Shown piece by piece: positions 6,536 through 14,873 of a stretch of 14,908 nucleotides of DNA; within the stretch, counting starts at the first letter, position 1, and every line of letters begins with the position of its first letter. Under the pieces are notes generated by a model. That model saw only the letters and a program-made list of their open reading frames with translations. It searched no databases and was not told where the DNA came from. Position numbers and translations under genes: made by a program. The DNA is taken from the NCBI GenBank assembly GCA_022508685.1, contig JAFLUS010000012.1:1-14908 (forward strand). Direction: 5' to 3'. This DNA comes from Prevotellaceae bacterium (lineage in GTDB: Bacteria; Bacteroidota; Bacteroidia; Bacteroidales; Bacteroidaceae).

Positions 6536-7981
6536 ATGGAGAAACAATTAGACGTGTTCCTGATGGGAACGCAAACGGCTGCTGCGGCTGCCGACGGACT
6601 GGCGGACGTGCCGTGCGTTGCGGCGGTGACGGCGATGACGGGCAGAGCCGAAGCGTCGGCTGTGCTGATGCAGGTGGCAGACAGGGCGTCGGCTCCGCTG
6701 ACGATGCTGCTGCTCAAGCCGGAGGAAACGGAGATGGGACAGCGGAGCGTGGAACGCATGGTACAGGTGGCGACGGACACGGGCGCTGCGTGGCTGTATG
6801 CCGACCGCCGGACGATGAAGGACGGCACGTGCGAAACGGCTCGCTGCACGGACTGCCAACTGGGCAGCGTGCGCGACGATTTCGACTGCGGCAGCGTGCT
6901 GCTGCTGCGGACGGACGTGCTGAAGGCATGGCGTGCGCTGCGTGCAGACGAGGCAGAACTGCGCTATGCGGCACTCTACGATTTCCGTCTTTTCTGCATG
7001 CGGCGGAACGAGCCGACGGCTGTGTTCCACTTGGGCGAAATGCTGTACACGGAAGTGGAACGCGACTTGCGGAAGAGCGGAGAGAAGCAGTTTGACTATG
7101 TAGACCCGCGTCAGCGCGACGTGCAAGTCGAAATGGAACAGGTGTGCACGCGCCATCTCGCGCTCATCGGTGCGTTGGTGGCAGACGAGCAGGTGGCGGA
7201 TGCGCCGATAGAGGAGGGCAAGTTTGCCGTCGAGGCATCGGTCATCATCCCTGTGCGCAATCGCGTTCGCACGATTGAGGATGCCGTGCGCTCGGCACTG
7301 GGTCAGCAGACGACGTTTGCGTACAACATTCTCGTGGTTGACAACCACAGCACGGACGGCACGACGGAGGTGCTGCAACGACTGGCGCAAGAAGACGAAC
7401 GTTGCGTGCATATCATTCCGCAACGCGATGACCTCGGCATCGGCGGCTGTTGGCACTTGGCTGTCTCGGATGCGCGTTGCGGTCGGTTTTCTGTCCAATT
7501 AGACAGCGACGACCTGTATAGCAGTCCGCAGACGCTGCAGCGCATCGTCAGCAAATTCTATGATGAAAAATGCGCCATGGTGGTGGGTTCGTACCGCATG
7601 TGCAACTTCCAGTTGGAAACGCTGCCGCCCGGTATCATTGACCATCGCGAGTGGACGGATGACAACGGACGCAACAATGCGCTGCGCGTCAACGGGCTCG
7701 GTGCGCCGCGTGCGTTCTATACGCCGCTACTCCGTCGGTACGGCGTGCCCAATACGAGTTATGGCGAAGACTATGCGCTCGGCTTGCGCTTCTCGCGCGA
7801 ATGGAAAATCGGTCGCATCTACGACGAACTCTATCTGTGCCGGCGTTGGGAAGGCAATTCCGATGCGGCGCTGTCGAACGACCGCGTGAATGCGAACAAC
7901 CAATATAAAGATTCGCTGCGAACGATGGAAATCCGTGCACGGCAGTTGCGCAATGCAGCGAATAAAATGGGGTGCCAATGA
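6536..7981 (+). CDS. Family 2 glycosyltransferase with an extra N-terminal half
   Basis: 481 residues. The C-terminal half (about 232-450) is a clear GT-A fold, GT2-type transferase: [18 protein letters not shown] (234-251), VVDNHSTDG (267-275), the metal-binding QLDSDDLY (321-328) and GEDYALGLR (410-418) with a probable catalytic base. RRWEGNSD at 436-443 fits the acceptor-side loop. The N-terminal half (1-230) has no such motifs, but its [12 protein letters not shown] (86-97) and [16 protein letters not shown] (114-129) recall the middle of a degenerate GT2 domain, so the protein may be a tandem with one inactive domain. No TM or signal peptide: a cytoplasmic enzyme using a nucleotide sugar. 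Donor and acceptor cannot be read from sequence. It is first of three coupled genes; its TGA overlaps the next ATG. Confidence 0.9.
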   Translation: MEKQLDVFLMGTQTAAAAADGLADVPCVAAVTAMTGRAEASAVLMQVADRASAPLTMLLLKPEETEMGQRSVERMVQVATDTGAAWLYADRRTMKDGTCETARCTDCQLGSVRDDFDCGSVLLLRTDVLKAWRALRADEAELRYAALYDFRLFCMRRNEPTAVFHLGEMLYTEVERDLRKSGEKQFDYVDPRQRDVQVEMEQVCTRHLALIGALVADEQVADAPIEEGKFAVEASVIIPVRNRVRTIEDAVRSALGQQTTFAYNILVVDNHSTDGTTEVLQRLAQEDERCVHIIPQRDDLGIGGCWHLAVSDARCGRFSVQLDSDDLYSSPQTLQRIVSKFYDEKCAMVVGSYRMCNFQLETLPPGIIDHREWTDDNGRNNALRVNGLGAPRAFYTPLLRRYGVPNTSYGEDYALGLRFSREWKIGRIYDELYLCRRWEGNSDAALSNDRVNANNQYKDSLRTMEIRARQLRNAANKMGCQ

Positions 7982-8940
7982 AGACGGCTGCACGATGGAC
8001 GGAGTTGTTCGACCGCCAGATGGCGGTGTGGGACGATGCCCGACGGCGTTTCGACGCGCTGTCGGAGGTGGTCGTGCGCAGCGGCGAAGTGGACGATTGT
8101 CCGCTGATGTTGCAGCACAATCCCACGCGCATCGTGTCGACGGGAGCCAAGACGGATGCCCGCTCGATTGGGCAACGCCCTTGCTTCCTGTGCCGTGCAA
8201 ATCGTCCGGAGGTGCAGGAGGCGCTGCCGCTGCCGCCTTACGAACTGCTCGTCAATCCGTTCCCCATTCTGCCGCAGCATTTCACAATTCCGCTGGCAAC
8301 GCATGAGCCGCAGCGCATTGCCGGGCGGTATGCCGACATGATGCGGATGGCGGCAGACGCATGTGGCTTGCTCCTGTTCTACAACGGGCCGGAGTGCGGT
8401 GCGTCGGCTCCCGACCATTTGCATTTCCAAGCGGGCAGCCGTGGCGTTGTGCCTGTGGAGCGCGACTGGTCGACGTCGCACTCGCAGATGTTGGAGCGGT
8501 TGCATGCCGACGACGAAAGGGACGGAGGCATTTTTGCCGTGCGCAGTTACCTGTGTCCGGCATTGGCGATTGTGGCTTCTTCGCCCGAACGTCACGCCGT
8601 GCTGTTCGAGCATCTCTATCGTCTCCTTCCGCAGGGTGAAGGGCAGCCTGAACCGCGGATGAACGTCGTGGCGTGGCGTGACGAACGTGAAGATGCCGAC
8701 ACGTTGGTGAGCATCGTCTTTCCGCGTGCCAAGCATCGTCCGCAGTGCTATGGCGAAGACGGGCTGATGGTCAGTCCCGGTGCGCTCGACATGGGTGGAC
8801 TGATGGTGGTGCCGCGTGAGGCAGACTTCCACTGGCTGACGTTGGACGATGCGGCTGCGATACTGCGCGAAGTGGCACTCTCTGCCGAAGACTTTGAAGA
8901 ACTGAAGAACCGATTAAAGCATATCAATCATTCATCATGA
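7978..8940 (+). CDS. DUF4922 protein, putative GalT/HIT-like nucleotide phosphorylase
   Basis: 320 residues, no signal peptide or TM, so cytoplasmic. Landmarks are [13 protein letters not shown] (46-58), [11 protein letters not shown] (67-77), [13 protein letters not shown] (93-105) and PDHLHFQAG (145-153). HLHFQ (147-151) fits the H-x-H-x-Q signature of the GalT / Ap4A-phosphorylase / GDP-hexose phosphorylase branch of the histidine-triad superfamily, with H149 the expected nucleophile by analogy. These enzymes transfer or phosphorolyse nucleotide esters, so a likely role is breaking or exchanging an NDP-sugar or dinucleotide; the substrate is unknown. The start at 7978 makes an ATGA overlap with the upstream stop, matching the next junction; a GTG two codons earlier is possible. 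A neighbouring glycosyltransferase makes an NDP-sugar substrate plausible. Confidence 0.82.
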   Translation: MKTAARWTELFDRQMAVWDDARRRFDALSEVVVRSGEVDDCPLMLQHNPTRIVSTGAKTDARSIGQRPCFLCRANRPEVQEALPLPPYELLVNPFPILPQHFTIPLATHEPQRIAGRYADMMRMAADACGLLLFYNGPECGASAPDHLHFQAGSRGVVPVERDWSTSHSQMLERLHADDERDGGIFAVRSYLCPALAIVASSPERHAVLFEHLYRLLPQGEGQPEPRMNVVAWRDEREDADTLVSIVFPRAKHRPQCYGEDGLMVSPGALDMGGLMVVPREADFHWLTLDDAAAILREVALSAEDFEELKNRLKHINHSS

Positions 8941-10268
8941 AAGAACCGTCAGTAAGTGTGGGCATCGTCGAGGCGCTGCAAATCCGATTTGTGCTCAATG
9001 CCAACTATCAGGCGAAAGGCGAAATGGTGCATGGCGAACAGGTCGTGGAATACGACGATGGCGGCATCCGTTGGAACGGCAATCTCTATCAGGAACTGAT
9101 GTTCACGCCACGACAGGAAGGCGCATCCTTCTCGCTTTACGAAGTGACTATCGGCATCAATTTCCACTGGGAGCGCAAGGAGACGCAGACCTTCAGCGGT
9201 GCGTTGCGCCTGCTTGTGCAGGACGGGAAACTCTGTGCCATCAACATGCTGCCGGTGGAGGACTATCTCACAAGCGTGATTTCGTCGGAAATGAGTGCCG
9301 ATGCTTCCATCGAATTTCTGAAAGCCCATGCCGTGATTTCGCGCAGTTGGCTGATGGCGCAGATTGAACGGCGGGCACGATTGACGAAGGCGCAGCAGGA
9401 CGTGGGTTTCTTTGCCTCGTTCCGAAAGACCGACACGCAGTTGGTGCGGTGGTACGACCGCGAAGACCATACGCTGTTCGACGTCTGTGCCGACGACCAT
9501 TGCCAACGCTATCAGGGCATTACGCGTGCCACTAATCCTGCCGTTGCACAAGCCGTCGAAAGCACGCGCGGACAGGTGCTGAAGTACGATGGCGAAATCT
9601 GCGATGCCCGCTTCTCGAAATGCTGCGGCGGTGTGTCTGAAGAATTTTCCACTTGTTGGGAAGAAACCGACAAGCCCTATCTCGTCTCGGTGCGCGATTA
9701 CACGGACGACGAATTGCGCCATGTGCCCGACTTGCGCGACGAACGCGAAGCAGCGAAGTGGATACTCGCTTCGCCCCGTGCCTTCTGCAACACGCGCAGC
9801 CAGCAGGTGCTGTCGCAAATCCTGACGAACTACGACCGCGAGACAAGCGATTTCTATCGTTGGACGGTGACGTATTCGCAAGCCGAACTATCCGCTCTCA
9901 TTGCTGAAAATCTGAAAATGGAGTTTGGTCAGATTCTCGACCTTATTCCCTTGCAGCGCGGGCGTTCGGGACGCATCAGCCAACTGCAAATCGTCGGCAG
10001 CGAGCGCACGCTGACCATCGGCAAGGAATTGGAAATCCGTCGTGCTTTGTCTGATTCCCACCTCTTTTCGTCGGCATTCGTCGTGGAGAAATGCTACGAC
10101 CGCGGCAGCGAAACGCCCTCCACCTTCATCCTTCGCGGTGCAGGATGGGGACATGGTGTCGGTCTGTGCCAAATCGGTGCTGCCGTCATGGGGGAACGCG
10201 GTTATGCCTACGACGCCATTCTCCTACATTATTATAAAGGGGCAAAGATAGACGTGCATTATCAATAA
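8937..10268 (+). CDS. SpoIID/LytB-domain protein without a signal peptide
   Basis: 443 residues. The SpoIID signature LPVEDYLTSVISSEMS runs 105-120, followed by FLKAHAVISRSWL (127-139); E118 aligns with the catalytic glutamate of SpoIID lytic transglycosylases, which cleave denuded peptidoglycan glycan strands. H178, C184, H188 and C189 (in DHTLFDVCADDHCQ) match the spacing of the zinc site of clostridial SpoIID. FSKCCGGVSEEFSTCW (226-241) and GAGWGHGVGLCQIGAAVMGE (401-420), then HYYKGAKI, complete the domain. About 100 residues before and an insert around 260-350 make it longer than the core. Unusually, the N-terminus [20 protein letters not shown] has no signal peptide or TM, so export is not explained. 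The ATG overlaps the preceding stop (ATGA). Catalytic activity is inferred from motifs. Confidence 0.9.
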   Translation: MKEPSVSVGIVEALQIRFVLNANYQAKGEMVHGEQVVEYDDGGIRWNGNLYQELMFTPRQEGASFSLYEVTIGINFHWERKETQTFSGALRLLVQDGKLCAINMLPVEDYLTSVISSEMSADASIEFLKAHAVISRSWLMAQIERRARLTKAQQDVGFFASFRKTDTQLVRWYDREDHTLFDVCADDHCQRYQGITRATNPAVAQAVESTRGQVLKYDGEICDARFSKCCGGVSEEFSTCWEETDKPYLVSVRDYTDDELRHVPDLRDEREAAKWILASPRAFCNTRSQQVLSQILTNYDRETSDFYRWTVTYSQAELSALIAENLKMEFGQILDLIPLQRGRSGRISQLQIVGSERTLTIGKELEIRRALSDSHLFSSAFVVEKCYDRGSETPSTFILRGAGWGHGVGLCQIGAAVMGERGYAYDAILLHYYKGAKIDVHYQ

Positions 10269-10273
10269 GGAAG

Positions 10274-10315
10274 AAAAAAGAATCGCTGCTCACGAGTGGG
10301 CAGCGATTCTTTTTT
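10274..10315. terminator. Bidirectional intrinsic terminator between convergent operons
   Basis: The arms 10274-10289 and 10300-10315 pair perfectly (16 bp, beginning with six A and ending with six T). Pairing extends inward through one G-U pair to a small loop around 10294-10295. The stem starts 6 bp after the SpoIID-gene stop and ends 26 bp before the stop of the phosphohexomutase gene on the other strand. Because of the A and T tracts on both sides, it can act as a hairpin plus U-tract terminator in both directions. Confidence 0.95.
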
Positions 10316-10340
10316 GATGATTTTTTTGCGAAAACCGATG

Positions 10341-12080
10341 TCAGATGCCGAGGTCGTGAAGCACTTCTTCGGCCTTCTTCTCGGCGAGGGCGCAGGCGTT
10401 GTGATAATCGGCTGCGGTAGGCATGTCACCGGGAACTTCGAGATAGAACTTGATTTTGGGTTCAGTGCCCGACGGACGGATGCTGACCTTCGTGCCGTTC
10501 TCGGTGAAGAACTGGAGAACGTTGCTGCGGTCGGGCATCTGGAGCGGCGTTTCCTTGCCTTCGGCTATGGTGACGAGGCGTTGGAAATCGTTGATGCGAA
10601 CGACGGGCGAGCCACCGAGGTGGAGTGGGGGATTGGTGCGGAAGTTCTCCATCATGGCCTTGATTTCGTCGGCACCGGTCTTGCCCGGACGCACGATGTT
10701 GACAGCCTTGTTGTAGGTGAAGCCGTATTCGAGGTAGATGTCCATGAGGAGGTCGTAGAGGGTCTTGCCGTTGTCCTTTGCCCATGCTGCGATTTCGCAG
10801 ATGAGGCAGATGCTGGCAGGGCTGTCCTTGTCGCGCACTTTGTCGAAGGGGAGGAAACCGAAACTTTCTTCACCTCCGCCGATGTATTTCTTCACACCTT
10901 CGTTTTCACGAATGAGGGCGGCAATCCACTTGAAGCCGGTGTAGCAGTCGATGAGTTCGACGTTGTTCTTATCGGCGATGCGGCGGATGAGTTCAGTGGT
11001 GACGATGGTCTTGACGAGGAATTCGTTGCCACGGAGTTGACCGAGTTTCTTCTTGTTGGCGATGATGTACCATGCGAACATCATGCAGGTCATGTTGCCG
11101 TTGAGGATTTCCCATTCGCCTTCGCTGTTGCGGCAGACGATGGCAAGGCGGTCGGCATCGGGGTCGCTGGCGATGACGAGGTCAGCATTGAGCCGTGTAC
11201 CGAGTTTCATGCCGAGCGTCATGGCTTCGGCATTCTCGGGATTGGGGCTCACGACGGTGGGGAAGTCGCCGTCGATGACCATCTGTTCGGGTACGACGTG
11301 GATGTTCTGGAAACCCCATGAGCGGAGTGCTTCGGGGATGATGACACGGCCTGTGCCGTGGAGCGGAGTGTAGACGATGTTGAGGTCGCGCTGACGCAGG
11401 ATGACGTCTTGGTCGACCATGGCTTCCTTGACGGCTTGGAGATAGTCCCAGTCCATTTCGCCACCGATAATCTGAATGAGGTCGGGGTTGCCTTCCCATT
11501 TCACGTCCTCCATGCGCACGGCATTGACTTCGTCGATGATGCCTGTGTCGTGGGGTGCGAGCACCTGTGCGCCGTCTTCCCAATATGCCTTGTAGCCGTT
11601 GTACTCACGCGGATTGTGGCTGGCAGTGACGTTCACGCCGGCTTGTGCGTGGAGTTGGCGGATGGCGAAACTGACTTCGGGTGTGGGACGGAGGCTTTCG
11701 AAGAGATAGACCTTGATGCCGTTGGCAGAGAAGATGTTGGCAACGGTTTCGGCATATTCGCGTCCGTGGTTGCGGCAGTCGTGACCGACGACGACGGCGA
11801 GGTCAGTGCGTCCGGGGAAGGCCTTGAGGATGTAGTTGGCAAAGCCCTGCGTGGCTGCACCGACGATGTAGCGGTTCATGCGGTTCGTTCCGGGGCCCAT
11901 GATGCCGCGCAGTCCACCTGTACCGAATTCGAGCGTCTGATAGAAACTGTCGATGAGTTCGGTCTTGTCCTCTGCTTCCAGCATGGCTTTCACTGCAGCC
12001 TGCGTCTCGGCATCGAACACGGGGCTGGTTGCCCACGTCTGTGCCACTTCCGTACAATGTTTCAATAGTTCGTTGTCCAT
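10341..12080 (-). CDS. Phosphohexomutase (phosphoglucomutase/phosphomannomutase family)
   Basis: 579 residues, the length of the long PgcA/PGM2-like class. It interconverts hexose 1- and 6-phosphates. All four active-site loops are present: the phosphoserine loop TASHNP (152-157, catalytic S154), the magnesium loop DPDADR (306-311), the sugar-binding GGGEESFG (401-408) and the phosphate-binding RPSGTEPK (535-542). The N-terminal FGTGGLRGIMGPGTNRMN (52-69) is also typical. No signal peptide; cytoplasmic. It could supply glucose-1-phosphate or mannose-1-phosphate for nucleotide sugars; sequence alone does not choose between glucose and mannose. It is last in the nadC operon, 33 bp after the C69 peptidase gene with no promoter-like sequence in that gap. 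No missing residues or truncation seen. Confidence 0.95.
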   Translation of the reverse strand: MDNELLKHCTEVAQTWATSPVFDAETQAAVKAMLEAEDKTELIDSFYQTLEFGTGGLRGIMGPGTNRMNRYIVGAATQGFANYILKAFPGRTDLAVVVGHDCRNHGREYAETVANIFSANGIKVYLFESLRPTPEVSFAIRQLHAQAGVNVTASHNPREYNGYKAYWEDGAQVLAPHDTGIIDEVNAVRMEDVKWEGNPDLIQIIGGEMDWDYLQAVKEAMVDQDVILRQRDLNIVYTPLHGTGRVIIPEALRSWGFQNIHVVPEQMVIDGDFPTVVSPNPENAEAMTLGMKLGTRLNADLVIASDPDADRLAIVCRNSEGEWEILNGNMTCMMFAWYIIANKKKLGQLRGNEFLVKTIVTTELIRRIADKNNVELIDCYTGFKWIAALIRENEGVKKYIGGGEESFGFLPFDKVRDKDSPASICLICEIAAWAKDNGKTLYDLLMDIYLEYGFTYNKAVNIVRPGKTGADEIKAMMENFRTNPPLHLGGSPVVRINDFQRLVTIAEGKETPLQMPDRSNVLQFFTENGTKVSIRPSGTEPKIKFYLEVPGDMPTAADYHNACALAEKKAEEVLHDLGI

Positions 12081-12113
12081 AATTGAGTCTATGTATTGAT
12101 AAGTAATATGTGA

Positions 12114-13772
12114 TTATTGCTTGATGAGGTAGCGGTCGCCCGTCTCGTTGACGACTTTGCGCCAATAGTCTTCAGAGTAGCCCGGACGGATGATGCGGCC
12201 ACCGAGTCCGTATTTGGAGCGGGCGAAATGTCCGTCGGCTTCTTCCTTGACCACCATGTCGTTGTGCTTCACGACGAGGTATTGGAACAGCGTCTTCCAG
12301 TCGGCAAGCATGGTCGCGGCAGCCTGCTGTCCGTAGTCGGTGAGCAAGGCAACGGCATCGGCGGGATTGAGCGAATAGAGCACCTGTGCCTGTGTCTCGA
12401 CGTCGGATTGGCTGCCGTGGAAGTCGCTCTCCAGTCGGTCGATGACGTTGCGCAGGTCGGGATACATTTTAGAATAATAAGGGTACACCATGTTGCTGAC
12501 GGTATTGCACACCCAGAAGGCGGATTCCCACGAGAAGGTGATTTCGTCCTGCACGCCAGCCACACGTTCGTAGCAGTGGGGCACTTCCGTGGCTGAACAA
12601 TAGATGGGCGTGTATGCCGTCATGTTGGCATCGTCGTTCGTCCACCACACGACACCGCCGATGGCGTCGGGCATGTTGGCACGCATTTGTCCGACGAAGG
12701 AAAATCCCGTCTGCTGCGTGGCTGTCGGCCGTTCGGTGAAGTATTCCTTGCCGTCCACCTTGAAGGACAGGGGCGACGGACGATAGGGCATGTTGTAGGG
12801 ACCGCTGCCGAGGTCGTGCTGCATGTCGAGCGCAGTGCCTTCGTAGTGGTCGCGCATTCCGTTCTGCACGTCCTGCACGCTCAGCAGGTGCTTGGGTTTC
12901 ATGTAGAGCGGCATTTCCATTGTCTTGTCCTCGCCGCAGACGTAGGGCAGATAGCGTTCCATGCCGTCGACGTGCTTGTTGAAGAATGCCCATGCGCGGG
13001 CGTCGCAATAGCGGATGCCGCCGAAGTCGAGCGGATTGTAGGCGTCGCGGAAGGAGAATTCCGAGTCCTTACCCGTGAAGTAACCTTTTTCGCGGGCAAA
13101 CTTGATGACGTCCTTGGCGTAGCGCACGTTCTCGCGGTCCTTCATGTCGAAGCGCGTGATGCGGCTCTGGTTGGCGTGGGCGCAGATGCAGTCGTCGGGA
13201 ATGCGGATAGCCACCCACACGGCACCGGTGCGTCCGGCACCCTTGCCCACCATCTCCATCACCCACACTTCATTCTTGTCGGCAATGGTGAAGGTCTCGC
13301 CTTCGCTGTAGTAGCCATATTTCTCCACGAGGTCGGTCATGATGCTGATGGCGTTGCGTGCCGACGTGCTGCGCTCGAGTGCGATGTAGATGAGCGACCC
13401 GTAGTCGAGGATGCCTGTCGAGTCTGCCAGTTCCTCACGTCCGCCGAACGTCGTTTCGCAGATGCTCACCTGATGTTCGTTCATCTGTCCCACGACGTTG
13501 TAGGTGACGGGCGCCTGCGGAATTTCGCCCAGATACTTGTTCGTGTCCCATTCGTACACCTTGCGCATTTCGCCCGGTGCGTGCTTGCCGCCGACGTGGC
13601 GGTAGAGGTTGCCGTACATTCCGTAACTGTCGGCGTTGTAACTGACGATGACGCTGCCGTCCGTCGATGCCTTCTTGCCCACGATGAGGTTGGTGCAGGC
13701 GTCAGCGTATGGCGTAGCGACGAGGAATGCGAGCAGCACTGCCGCGATGCGTGCAAAAATTCTGTGTGTCAT
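12114..13772 (-). CDS. Exported C69-family dipeptidase
   Basis: 552 residues. The signal peptide RIFARIAAVLLAFLVATPYADA (about 4-25) ends just before C26. That residue begins the conserved CTNLIVGKKASTDGS (26-40) of peptidase family C69, in which removal of the leader exposes an N-terminal cysteine nucleophile (Ntn hydrolase). QMNEHQVSICETTFGGREEL (96-115), DYGSLIYIALERSTSA (123-138) and EVWVMEMVGKG (168-178) fit the family. It should cleave dipeptides in the periplasm or outside. The length agrees with Bacteroidetes C69 enzymes. Its ATG lies 2 bp after the nadC stop (TAATCATG), indicating translational coupling. In-frame sequence further upstream lies within nadC and would place the signal peptide internally, so the start at 13772 is firm. 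Confidence 0.94.
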   Translation of the reverse strand: MTHRIFARIAAVLLAFLVATPYADACTNLIVGKKASTDGSVIVSYNADSYGMYGNLYRHVGGKHAPGEMRKVYEWDTNKYLGEIPQAPVTYNVVGQMNEHQVSICETTFGGREELADSTGILDYGSLIYIALERSTSARNAISIMTDLVEKYGYYSEGETFTIADKNEVWVMEMVGKGAGRTGAVWVAIRIPDDCICAHANQSRITRFDMKDRENVRYAKDVIKFAREKGYFTGKDSEFSFRDAYNPLDFGGIRYCDARAWAFFNKHVDGMERYLPYVCGEDKTMEMPLYMKPKHLLSVQDVQNGMRDHYEGTALDMQHDLGSGPYNMPYRPSPLSFKVDGKEYFTERPTATQQTGFSFVGQMRANMPDAIGGVVWWTNDDANMTAYTPIYCSATEVPHCYERVAGVQDEITFSWESAFWVCNTVSNMVYPYYSKMYPDLRNVIDRLESDFHGSQSDVETQAQVLYSLNPADAVALLTDYGQQAAATMLADWKTLFQYLVVKHNDMVVKEEADGHFARSKYGLGGRIIRPGYSEDYWRKVVNETGDRYLIKQ

Positions 13773-13774
13773 GA

Positions 13775-14674
13775 TTAGAGCGTGTGTGTATGTGATTTCT
13801 TGATTTCCAATTTGTCGCTGCCGGCAGCCTTGAAACTCATGTCGAGTCCCTTCACCGAGTGGGTGAGTGCGCCGAACGAGATGAAGTCGACCCCCGCCTT
13901 CGCGTAGGGTATCATCGTGTCGAACGTGATGCCGCCCGACGATTCCGTCTCGGCACGTCCTGCCACCATCTCGACCGCACGGCGCGTTTCCTCCGGCGTG
14001 AAATTGTCGAACATGATGCGGTCGCAACCCTCTGCCAACGCCTCCTCCAATTCCTTGAAATTGCGCACTTCGCACTCTATTTTCAAGTCCTTGCCCCGCT
14101 CCTTGCAGTATTGCTTGGCACGGCTGATGGCGTTGTGCACTCCGCCGCAAAAGTCGATGTGGTTGTCCTTCAGCAGAATCATGTCGAACAGCCCGATGCG
14201 GTGGTTCATGCCCCCGCCAATCTTGACAGCCTCCTTTTCCAACATTCGCATGCCCGGCGTCGTCTTGCGCGTGTCGAGCACGCGGGTCTTCGTCCCTGCG
14301 TCGACGAGTGCCTGCTGATACTTGCGCGTCATGGTGGCGATGCCCGACATGCGCTGCATGATGTTGAGCATGAGCCGTTCCGTCTGCAACAGGCTTTGCA
14401 CCCGTCCCTTCACACTCATCACGATGTCGCCCGGATGCACCAGCGTGCCGTCGCCGGCATATACCTCCACCTCCATCGTGGGGTCGAAACGGTGGAACAC
14501 TTCCTTGGCGATTTCTACACCTGCCAGCACGCCTTCCTCCTTGATGAGGAGTTTCGATTCTCCCATCGCGTCAGCCGGAATGCAGCAGAGCGTGGTGTGG
14601 TCGCCGTCGCCGATGTCTTCGGCAAATGCCAAGTCAATCAATCTGTCGTTTAATTCTTCTACTGAAAGCATCAT
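13775..14674 (-). CDS. nadC: Nicotinate-nucleotide pyrophosphorylase (quinolinate phosphoribosyltransferase)
   Basis: 299 residues, close to the usual NadC length. It converts quinolinate and PRPP to nicotinate mononucleotide, CO2 and pyrophosphate in de novo NAD synthesis, in the cytoplasm. Recognised motifs in order: GDHTT (24-28), ERLMLNIMQRMSGIAT (99-114), DTRKTTPG (134-141), GGGMNHRIGLFDMILLKDNH (153-172), IECEVRN (199-205), MFDNF (221-225), ESSGGIT (244-250) and SFGALTHS (266-273). These cover the substrate-binding Arg, Lys, His and acidic residues. The start is the first of two adjacent ATG codons; the second (14671) is equally possible. No nadA or nadB is adjacent, which differs from the common nadABC grouping. 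The last residues (KKSHTHTL) come from a short GT dinucleotide run and look unconserved. Confidence 0.97.
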   Translation of the reverse strand: MMLSVEELNDRLIDLAFAEDIGDGDHTTLCCIPADAMGESKLLIKEEGVLAGVEIAKEVFHRFDPTMEVEVYAGDGTLVHPGDIVMSVKGRVQSLLQTERLMLNIMQRMSGIATMTRKYQQALVDAGTKTRVLDTRKTTPGMRMLEKEAVKIGGGMNHRIGLFDMILLKDNHIDFCGGVHNAISRAKQYCKERGKDLKIECEVRNFKELEEALAEGCDRIMFDNFTPEETRRAVEMVAGRAETESSGGITFDTMIPYAKAGVDFISFGALTHSVKGLDMSFKAAGSDKLEIKKSHTHTL

Positions 14675-14700
14675 GTCGTTGTCGTATTATAAAATGCATG

Positions 14701-14732
14701 CAAAGTTAGTGATATTTTTTGACATGCACAAA
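14701..14732 (-). promoter_or_regulatory. Consensus Bacteroidetes promoter for the nadC operon
   Basis: On the minus strand TTTG (14729-14732) and TAACTTTG (14701-14708) are separated by 20 nt, an almost ideal -33/-7 pair for the Bacteroidetes primary sigma factor. The predicted leader is about 20 nt before the nadC ATG. Close gene spacing suggests it also drives the dipeptidase and phosphohexomutase genes. Confidence 0.85.
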
Positions 14733-14780
14733 AACGCTGATGCTGCATTGGCGCGGATATTACGGAAACATGTTTTTTAG

Positions 14781-14795
14781 TTGCGAATTTCGCAA
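14781..14795. repeat. Short palindrome, 7-bp arms around one base
   Basis: TTGCGAA at 14781-14787 and TTCGCAA at 14789-14795 are exact reverse complements around a T. It lies about 50 bp upstream of the nadC -33 element. No T tract follows on either strand, so it is more like an operator half-site pair than a terminator. Chance occurrence cannot be excluded. Confidence 0.45.
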
Positions 14796-14873
14796 TTATC
14801 TACCTTATGTGGTATATGCAATATAAACCACTGATTTACAATAGGCTACACTGTATTCCACTTTTATGCAAAT

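Noticed and set aside
8949..9881. 310-codon minus-strand open frame
   Set aside because: Antisense to the SpoIID-domain gene; no recognisable motif.
12687..13778. 363-codon plus-strand open frame
   Set aside because: Antisense to the C69 dipeptidase gene, whose motifs and signal peptide are clear.
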